NCBI GenBank assembly: GCA_035610835.1
Contig: CM069452.1
Location: 25,859,121 to 25,923,120, forward strand
From: Ophiura sarsii
Taxonomy: Eukaryota > Echinodermata > Ophiuroidea > Amphilepidida > Ophiuridae
Direction of reading: 5' to 3'
DNA: 64,000 nt
How positions within the stretch are numbered: the stretch's first letter is position 1; each line of letters begins with the position of its first letter. The notes below the pieces were generated by a model. That model saw nothing but the letters and a program-made list of their open reading frames with translations, was not told the origin of the DNA and made no database searches. This document shows, piece after piece, positions 57,201 through 64,000 of the stretch. A program made the position numbers and the translations under genes.

Positions 57201-59380
57201 ATGTTTTATTATATATTAATAATAATGAAAAATAATAATAATCTGGATTTATATAGCGCCTTTCCAAGATTGATCAAAGAGCTGTAATTTCGCTGCCACT
57301 GGCGAATCATCAGAATCAGATCGGGTGCTGCCAATTCAGGCGCAAACCTATCCGCACTTTAGATTGTAACATCCACCATCTGACGTAACGTTAGAAGATA
57401 GCAATTGTTTAGATGAAAACAAAGACTATACTGCCTCTACGGTCCGTATGCACAAAAGAGTTAGACCGGGTCTAAAGTTAGACCTGGTCTAAGTGAAATT
57501 TGTTCATGCCTCAAAATCTGTTTTCCTCTGCATTTATATAATTTTCATGAGATATTTTGTGCTATTTTTGAACTTTGCATCCAAATCTTTACAATTTGTT
57601 AGCTTATTTGAGAAGAAAATGTAATTAAAGGTGTGCTTTCACAAAAACTAAAATACACTTAGACCAGGTCTAACTACCCGGTCTAACTCTTTTGTGCATA
57701 CGGACCTATGAGATTAAAAGAGAGAAAGAATTTTTTCTTCTTGTTACATCCTAAACCCGGTGGAGTTGAAAAACACTATAAACGTCAGAATTATATTTTT
57801 AATTCGTTGGTCGTAATTTCTCTCTCAGCCTTGTAGTCATACGAATCATTGAACATGTTGAATTGTTAAAGCTTAAATACCATGACAACCATCGTCGGCA
57901 TTGTGCATTATAATATTAGAAAAGAATTACCGAGTCCAAATCGCGAAGTTATATAGAAAAACCCCATCATACTTATCATAAAAACGAATAACAACTGCCG
58001 TCTTTCTCAACATGCCATTTGTAAAAATTCGCGATGACCGAACGTCCCAGTGTGTGCTGGACACCCTCCTATTTAATTCGTTAAGTAGATAGCCGGCCAA
58101 TAGGAATGCCGACTTACTGAATGATATTGGGAGTAAATAAATTGATGCTGCCGCGGTTTCCGCGTAGCATTAACAAATATGGCGTGAAATCAATATTAAA
58201 TCTAACATTATCGTTATTGTTTTACTATTATTGCAGATTTTTTGCCATCCTGAGACCACTTCAGTACACGACAATTGTTACAGTTTGGCGTGCCGCCATT
58301 TCACTCGGCTTCATCTGGATTGTTTCGTTTTTGATGGCCCTTCTACCCGTTATCGGCTGGTCTGAGTACATATTCATACCGTGGAATGCTGTCTGTATCT
58401 CCAACTGGCATAGCTACAAATCTTACGCGTTTTTCTACTTGACAATATCGTTCTTCATCCCATTTAGTATACTGATATTTTGCTACTATAAGATATTTGT
58501 CGTTGCCAGGCACCAGTCTAGAAAGGTGATATCAATGGATACCATGTCGAGAGAAGCTTTTAACATTACAAGTGCTGGAACAGCAGCCCAGACAAGACCT
58601 AAACAACGTCTGATAATGCGCAAAGAAAAGAAGGCCGCGATGACACTCTTTGCCGTCATGGGTGTATTCATAATATGTGTTACTCCATATTGCATTGTAC
58701 ACCTTGCATACGCCTTTTACGGGACACAAAATCTACTCATAGCCCTGGGGCTAACATCCATGCTGTCCTTTATCAACTCGGCGGCAAACCCGCTCATTTA
58801 TGGAATTTTGAATAGGAAATTTCGTCGCGTGTTTGTCGAAGTGATCAAGTGCTATTATTGTCCCTGGACGAATGGACCGATAAATAGTTCCGGTGCGGAT
58901 GAATATGCCTCCGATGCGTATAATACAGGCGCAAGCGGAAGACGCAAACCTATGATACCGAGAGACAGTGGTTGCAGACTATCACAAGCAACAAGTAACA
59001 GACCGCAAAATGTATTTTCTATTTCAGTAGCCGCATCATCAATCAACACCATGGCGACTGTTGGTGCAAATCTCAGAGATTTACCACGCCTCGCAGTGTA
59101 TACATCTCAACTGCCAATAATTGAGAGCCATCCGTCATCAAAGGACACTACAACTAGACATTCTTCGAAACAAAAGACATCACCAATAAAATCTGTTACA
59201 TTTTCTAACATCGAACAAAATGGTTCCGTTCATTCGAGTAAGAATGCCCGGAGATTGCAAAGTGAATCTTTAAATCAAGTTGATAGTGCCAATTACAAAC
59301 GGGACATGCTGTTACCTGCACTACCCAACGCCCCGGGTATAGGCACACAGCACGTGCCTGGCGTCGTTACGACTGTATAA
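54139..59380 (+). CDS. GPR161-like: Class A (rhodopsin-like) GPCR, GPR161-like orphan, three exons
   Basis: Exons 54139-54291, 55096-55331 and 58237-59380 join in frame (GTAAGT/TTTTAG and GTAAGA/TTGCAG) to give 510 aa. Seven hydrophobic segments carry class A landmarks: LGNV (N49), SLAIAD (D77), the Cys105-Cys183 pair, DRF at 129-131, IWIVSF in TM4, FFIPF in TM5, CVTPY at 277-281 in TM6, and NPLIY at 314-318. N-glycosylation sites NDT and NDS sit in the short N-terminus. C335 and C338 could be palmitoylated. The 190-residue tail is rich in Ser/Thr. ISNWH in loop 2, VARHQSRK after TM5, the TM7 LSFINSAANPLIYGI and a tail KSVTF motif recall GPR161, a ciliary receptor. The ligand is unknown. TM7 lacks the opsin lysine. 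An amine-like orphan of another subfamily is the alternative. Confidence 0.88.
54292..55095 (+). other. GPCR intron 1
   Basis: Phase-0 intron with GTAAGT and TTTTAG ends. No embedded gene recognised. Confidence 0.8.
55096..55331 (+). CDS. GPR161-like: GPCR exon 2: TM2-TM3
   Basis: Begins VCYVVYRTRS, the first intracellular loop, then SLAIADLLRGGLILP (TM2, D77), GSWQLSDAACSLLGMG with the TM3 Cys, and ends inside the D-R-F motif after GAT AG. Acceptor TTTTAG, donor GTAAGA, phase 2. Confidence 0.9.
57230..57330 (-). mobile_element. 3' tail of a LINE, minus strand
   Basis: Reverse complement reads AGCTCTTTGATCAATCTTGG, AAAGGCGCTATATAAATCCAG, then (ATT)n, the same tail type as at 17640-17718. 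The coding part was not recognised. Confidence 0.6.
57441..57706. mobile_element. 266-bp TIR element, GGTCCGTATGCACAAAAGAG ends
   Basis: GGTCCGTATGCACAAAAGAG with GTTAGACCGGGTCTAA, mirrored by GACCAGGTCTAAC...CTCTTTTGTGCATACGGACC. It is intronic and non-coding. The target duplication is unclear. Confidence 0.7.
58237..59380 (+). CDS. GPR161-like: GPCR exon 3: TM4-TM7 and long cytoplasmic tail
   Basis: Starts after TTATTGCAG and completes Arg130. The open frame extends back to 58121, but that part is intron. It carries TM4 to TM7, NPLIYGILNRKFRR, and a Ser/Thr-rich tail with KSVTFSN near residue 450, ending GVVTTV before TAA at 59378-59380. Confidence 0.92.
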
Positions 59381-60240
59381 CAGTTTAAAATGTGGATCTT
59401 AACTGAACACTCTGAACTTTTTAGCGTACGATATTGTTTTCACAGTTTCTATGACATATTTATATTTATAAGAGTCACACATATACGGAATCATTTTTAT
59501 CTTCAATGCAAACCATTTTGCAATGGGTTCCATTAAAACCTTTTATGTAAATGCCTGTGTCCCAAAATGGTACAACCGTATACAAACTGCATCAAAAGAA
59601 AGAATATAGTTGCATTGGTGTTTACATGAAATAACAATCTAAAAGGTCCCCTAGTTTGCCAGTTATAATAGTTTAATTGAGTGTATAACATGCTTGGCCA
59701 CTTTCACAGCACGATCAAAAGAGCGAACAAAAACAGAAAAGAAGACCCGTTTATTTTAAATTAACTATTCTTTTGTATTATTCATGTTCACAATCTTTTG
59801 AAACGTACCATTATTAATAGTTCAGTTGATTAACTTTTATTTTACAAGTTTAGACCATAAGTCATTAATCTCGTTTAATAATTCGAACAACCAATTAGAC
59901 AAAACTCAACTTTGCAGGTAACACATTTAAGACATTAATAACACGACAGAATGCCTGACATTATTTGTTGATATTTTCTATATTTTAGATGCATCCTGTA
60001 CTAATCAAAACTCACTCATCATGTACAATGATTACTGATTTTATCATTTATTTGTCAGAAGTAATTAAAGGTAACAAATGAATACGCTCATAATTCTATA
60101 ATTATAGCTTCAACGTGAAGATATCAAATTATTTATTATGAAGCTTGCCCTTTTCCCTCAAAATCGTGATTATTTCTTTTGATCAATACGCCCTGCACTC
60201 GTACCTTTCCAATTATTCTGTGCGTTAAAAAAACAAAGCG
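59381..60240 (+). other. GPCR 3' flank / probable 3' UTR
   Basis: AT-rich sequence after the stop. No clear polyadenylation site can be fixed. Confidence 0.4.
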
Positions 60241-60249
60241 TAAAGATTG

Positions 60250-60675
60250 GAATCGTGCTTTGTCTTGAGGGGTCTTGTCACTGATGAGAGTCTGAAGAGG
60301 CTGCGTACTGCGTTTAGGTTTGTCGGGTCCAAGCTTTCCAATCCTGTTATTAAGGAGATTAGCAAAATCTCCTTACTGTGCAGTTACACGATCTGGAATG
60401 CTCGAAACGAGCCTTAATGGGACACAGCACCATCTAAAAGTATGGCCCAAGAAGCTTCACGCAGTACGCATTGGCTTCAGGTCTCTGCCATACCGATTCA
60501 AAACTTATTTATAATTTTGATGTTTGTATTGTTTGTCCTGTCTTTCCCTGACTGTGCGTTGGTCGGTCAGTGCTGGTCATTGACGGGCCAACATCGTGTC
60601 CTTTGTTTTATGTGCGTTCTTTTAATCAATTTTATTGTATTTGTAATGATTGAAAAAATGAATGAATAAATAATA
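60250..60675 (+). mobile_element. Possible retroelement 3' end, unrecognised
   Basis: Protein-like pieces in shifting frames (KLRTAFRFVGSKLSNPVIKE in meaning, then PKKLHAVRIGFRSLPYRFKT) and a terminal AAAAAATGAATGAATAAATA tail resemble a 3'-truncated retroelement. The family was not identified. Confidence 0.35.
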
Positions 60676-60901
60676 TACATGATATATGGTTAACTAGAAT
60701 GATTCAACTATTTCAAACTTCGAACTTAATACCTATAAATTATAATCTTGCGCTTCTCGGCCAGTTACCTCTGTAGCTCTGGTTACGAGCGTTGTGGATC
60801 TTTTTAAAAGGTTAGAAGTAAGAAGGGTGCTTCGTTACATCGGATAGTAAATACAGTATACAAATAAGTGAAGATGAGTTTTACGATGTATTTATTATCC
60901 C

Positions 60902-60931
60902 GACGTTTCGACCATCCGGTCTTTATCAAGG
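60902..60931 (-). ncRNA. Hammerhead-ribozyme-like motif (degenerate)
   Basis: On the minus strand TTGATAA, hairpin GACC-GGAT-GGTC, then GAAACGTC. Core positions 3 and 8 read T and A instead of C and G, a paired change. Confidence 0.42.
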
Positions 60932-61254
60932 TAAAAGAGACTATTGTTCGACGGGGAAAGTAGTGGAGAACGAACGATACACAAGATGTCGCGTCTTCTT
61001 TGTGCGCCGACAGCCTGCGTATTGTTCTCCTCTGCTTTTCTCATCTTCACCTATTTGTTACTACTTCAAAGGTCGCTGGTTCGAATCCGGTCAGAAACAT
61101 ATGTTTTCCCCACGGTTGCACTAGCCTACTCAAATGCTTCAATTCCATTCCATCGAAATTTGTATGCATATTCCGCTAGTCATCATGTAAAAGGCTTATT
61201 TTATTTGTCAATAACACATAGCATCTTACCTGTAAACCGTATGAAGTAATGGCT

Positions 61255-61440
61255 TCTAGGGGACACAGGACGTGGAAAACGTACGCTGGCTGCTGTCGAT
61301 TTCTCACATAGATATAAACTCATACGTATTAGATCATATCAAATCGAGCATAGATCAAGGTATTAAGTGAGGGGCAAATACAAATCCTTTTCTGCAGGTA
61401 GGATCGGTTGGTCGGATGTTTATTTTTATTTTACAATATA
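61255..61440. repeat. Inverted copy of the composite repeat at 46195
   Basis: GGGGACACAGGACGTGGAAA, AAGGTATTAAG, CTGCAGGTAGGATCGGTTGG and TCGGATGTTTATTTTTATTT occur in reverse order relative to 46195-46365. A partial copy is at 62215-62330. Confidence 0.65.
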
Positions 61441-61444
61441 TTAT

Positions 61445-63430
61445 TTACTGGCTTTTTTAATTATAGGTTTGATTAACGTTTATCTGTATAAAAATGAAGA
61501 AAAAAATCCAAATTAAAAAATACTTCTGTCGTTTGTTTAAAGATTTCAACAACCTGAATTTAACAGTGTTTCGTATAATAAATGTGTCAGTGATGTCAAC
61601 CGTGGACAAGACAAGACAAAGGTTCTTGGGCTGGTTTTCTCCCCTTAAATCAAATTAGAATAATAATAACTTACGTCCATGTGTTTTGAACTCGCCATCC
61701 TTCGCGTTACGTCTCCAGATTGAAACATTTTACACCATCTGAGATTTGAATTAAAATATCGTAATATTTACTTGCTGTAAAGAAACAAATTCATTCCTTT
61801 GTCATCAAATTATAACAGAGAAACAATTGGTTACAATTGGAATTTGGTATACTTCAATGAAGTATACTATCCACAAAGGGTTTTGTTGCACGCTTAGGCC
61901 ACGAATCTTCCTCCTGTTCTGCGGGCAAACTCTTGAAATTGTAGCCAACTCATTTGACTTCATTTTGTCGTTTGAATTATTCTATTCGAACAATTCTTAT
62001 TTAGGAAGTTACGATCCCCTAAAGGTGCGTTGTAATTTTCTTGAGACACCCTGCATAAGCACTTTGTCAGGTGTAAATAAAATCAACTTAAAAAGGATTA
62101 AAAAAAAGAGCTTTTATTCTACTCCATCGATACATGTATGCATATTCCGCTAGTCATCATGTAAAAGCTTTATTTAATTTTTCAATAACATCTTACCCGT
62201 AAACCGTATAATGTAATGGCTTCTAGGGGACACAGGACGTGGAAAACGTACGTTGGCTGCTGTCGATTTCTCACATAGATATACACTCACACACGTTTTA
62301 GATGCATAGTGCAAGGTATTAAGGGAAGTGTCAACCCTATTATTTTGATGATCAACTTTGGCTTCTAAGTTTGAGAATATTGAATAAAAGTATATAAAAG
62401 TATACATTTTTAGAAAGGAAATTTGATAAGGAATCCGATGGTGATATCAATGTGATACCAAATAAACTAAATTTTGAGAAATGAACCAAAAAGTGATTTT
62501 TTTTTACCCCAAATTTTTCAGACAGCATAACTATAATTAAAACAATACCATCGCTATTTATTGAAAAACTCCCTCTATGCAAATATGGTAAAATTAGTTA
62601 TTAAAGCTTCTTGGTATATGGACCTGACAAGTAAATCAGGCATGCAAAATAAACGATGTAAATTGCGGGATAAATTGTGTTTTCAGGTCGTCTACTTCTA
62701 TCGGTAATATTTAAGTGAATTAGATTGACGATATCGCTGTTATTGGACGATGTGATAGCCAAGACATAGCTCTAACGTCACATCCACATTTTAGAGCTAT
62801 AATGCGGAAGTCGACAAAAAAAAAGCTTTAAAAACTAATTTTACTTAAATAACTATGTTTTGCTTTTTTTATACACCCTGTTCACGATTGGTTACCTGGA
62901 TATATCCCCGGAGAGGCTACATCGGAGGTTTTATATTTGGTAAACGAACTACGAATGATTTAAATAGTCAAATATTCAAAAGTACGTATAAATCAAAGAT
63001 CGGCAGCCAACAAGAAGGTAAATATCAGGCAAGTTAATTCATTTAAATTTCTAGTAAAAAATAATATTTGCATTAGGACATTATTTACTTTTTTAATAAC
63101 TCAACTATTAACGGTAGGCTACTTTGGCTGATAGTAATAATATAAAGACCTCATGATGGTTTTAGTTTGGTTTTAGGAGGAAATCGTCATCGGATTGCCT
63201 GCTACGGCAAAGAGTTGCGCTGCAAAAAATAAGTTTTCGAGCGCTATATAATATTTCATTCGATTCCATGACTGCGCGGAATAAACGGCTATAGAAGGCG
63301 TAAAATAATACAAAGCACAGGGCACTAAAACGAAGGCAGATGGTGCAAAATGTTGATGTCACTGGTCAATAACATTATTTGAAAATCTCCAGGATATGAC
63401 GAAGGTAGATATATCCAAGATCGATGGGCT
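61445..63430. other. Intergenic stretch, no gene seen
   Basis: AT-rich, with a partial composite-repeat copy at 62215-62330. Confidence 0.4.
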
Positions 63431-63431
63431 T

Positions 63432-63604
63432 TTCCAGTTGAAATCCATACACCCCTATATTAGACACGATCTTAATCTTTCACACAGGGAGTGTAGATTT
63501 CAAATGGAGTCACTAATCAATGCAGGCCCCATTTGAAATCACACTCCCTGTGGGGACGATTAAGGTAATGTCATCCATAGGGGTGTGTGGATTTCAAATG
63601 GAAT
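63432..63604. repeat. Fold-back miniature element with TTTGAAATCCACACACCCC ends
   Basis: Left TTGAAATCCATACACCCCTA and right TAGGGGTGTGTGGATTTCAA are inverted, as are the inner CACAGGGAGTGT...ATTTCAAATGG blocks. Confidence 0.75.
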
Positions 63605-63742
63605 AGCTAAAAACTCAGGGTTGGATACGATAAAAACATTTACATAGGCTATATCCTGTAATGCATGATGAAAGTACTCAACATGCATTCGAGCCTCGCG
63701 CGTCCTCGGCGGATTGATCAAAAATAGATAATCTTATATCTA

Positions 63743-64000
63743 CGAGGGGCATTCAGTAAATAATGAAAGTGATCATGGTATGGGATGCATGAGTGATTCT
63801 ATTGAGGGGATAATGTGATCAATACAAAGTATGAACCTTTATCTTTCAAACAGTACAGTTTTGGATTTATAAGTGTGAACTATGACGTCATAGCATTGTC
63901 TCAAAGTAAGTACACTTGAGACACTACTTAATCAGTTATTTGGCGGGAAATTTGAATTATTTGTATGAAACATGTGATAAGAAGATTGCATAACATGACA
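63743..64000 (+). mobile_element. Left end of a mariner-type element, cut by the window edge
   Basis: CGAGGGGCATTCAGTAAATA after TA at 63741-63742 resembles the ends at 22257 and 42137. The remainder lies outside the window. Confidence 0.4.

Larger units (their letters stand above)
55332..58236 (+). other. GPCR intron 2, splitting the DRF motif
   Basis: 2.9-kb phase-2 intron with GTAAGA and TTGCAG ends. It contains a GGTCGGTCG-family trace near 55340-55400, a LINE tail at 57230-57330 and the TIR element at 57441-57706. Confidence 0.85.

Noticed and set aside
58121..58236. Upstream extension of the last GPCR exon to an ATG at 58121
   Set aside because: The segment lacks GPCR character, and a good acceptor at 58231-58236 restores the DRF motif in phase with exon 2.
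60755..60775. GCGCTTCTCGGCCAGTT, similar to the U2 start; a shorter match at 51260
   Set aside because: Only about 13 bases agree and the following TTTTGGCTAAGATC is missing.
61068..61092. GGTCGCTGGTTCGAATCCGGTC, B-box-like
   Set aside because: No A box or cloverleaf nearby. Possibly an old SINE trace, too little to annotate.

Overview
This is invertebrate animal genomic DNA. It is AT-rich, has spliced genes with long introns and is dense in transposon debris. The gene content (a neuroendocrine-type proprotein convertase and a class A receptor), the CR1/L2-like LINE ends, the many Tc1/mariner and TTAA-type miniature elements and a TTAGGG block suggest a marine deuterostome, perhaps an echinoderm or hemichordate. 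The species is inferred from character, not proven.

Two host genes can be reconstructed. (1) On the minus strand, from 40753 down to about 10566, lies a complete or nearly complete PCSK1-like prohormone convertase of 12 coding exons. Every exon junction was checked for GT/AG sites and phase. The chain (about 637 aa) carries a signal peptide, a prodomain with two dibasic cleavage sites, a subtilisin-like catalytic domain with an intact Asp/His/Asn/Ser set, and a P domain. (2) On the plus strand, 54139 to 59380, lies a three-exon class A GPCR of 510 aa. It resembles the orphan receptor GPR161, has a DRF instead of DRY motif, and has a phase-2 intron inside that motif.

The rest is intergenic or intronic and is dominated by mobile elements. 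They fall into four groups. TA-flanked Tc1/mariner-type pieces: 1129-1734, 2846-4551, 13905-14136, 25364-26019, 32069-32876, 42137-42734, and probably 22257-24961. TTAA-flanked miniature elements: 5858-6536, 6918-7321, 7584-7818, 11426-11648, 20474-20829, 27444-27816, 34508-34981, 43466-43845. Palindromic elements with subterminal tandem repeats: 38029-39490 and 49762-50868. Broken LINE ends: 17160-17720, 26490-26890, 57230-57330. Many are near-perfect fold-back palindromes, and this arrangement recurs in unrelated families.

The features most worth follow-up are: two TIR elements sharing a nested architecture (outer TIR, arrays of short palindromic repeats, inner inverted repeat), one of which carries a U2 snRNA 5'-end fragment; three stem motifs resembling degenerate hammerhead ribozymes of Penelope-like elements, two with covarying stems; a TTAGGG block carried inside an inverted-repeat element; a transposon inserted into another repeat whose empty site is visible in a paralogous copy; a tandem duplication with two signal-peptide-like ORFs; and a relic of a duplicated convertase exon. 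No CRISPR arrays, operons, rRNA genes or intact tRNA genes were seen.
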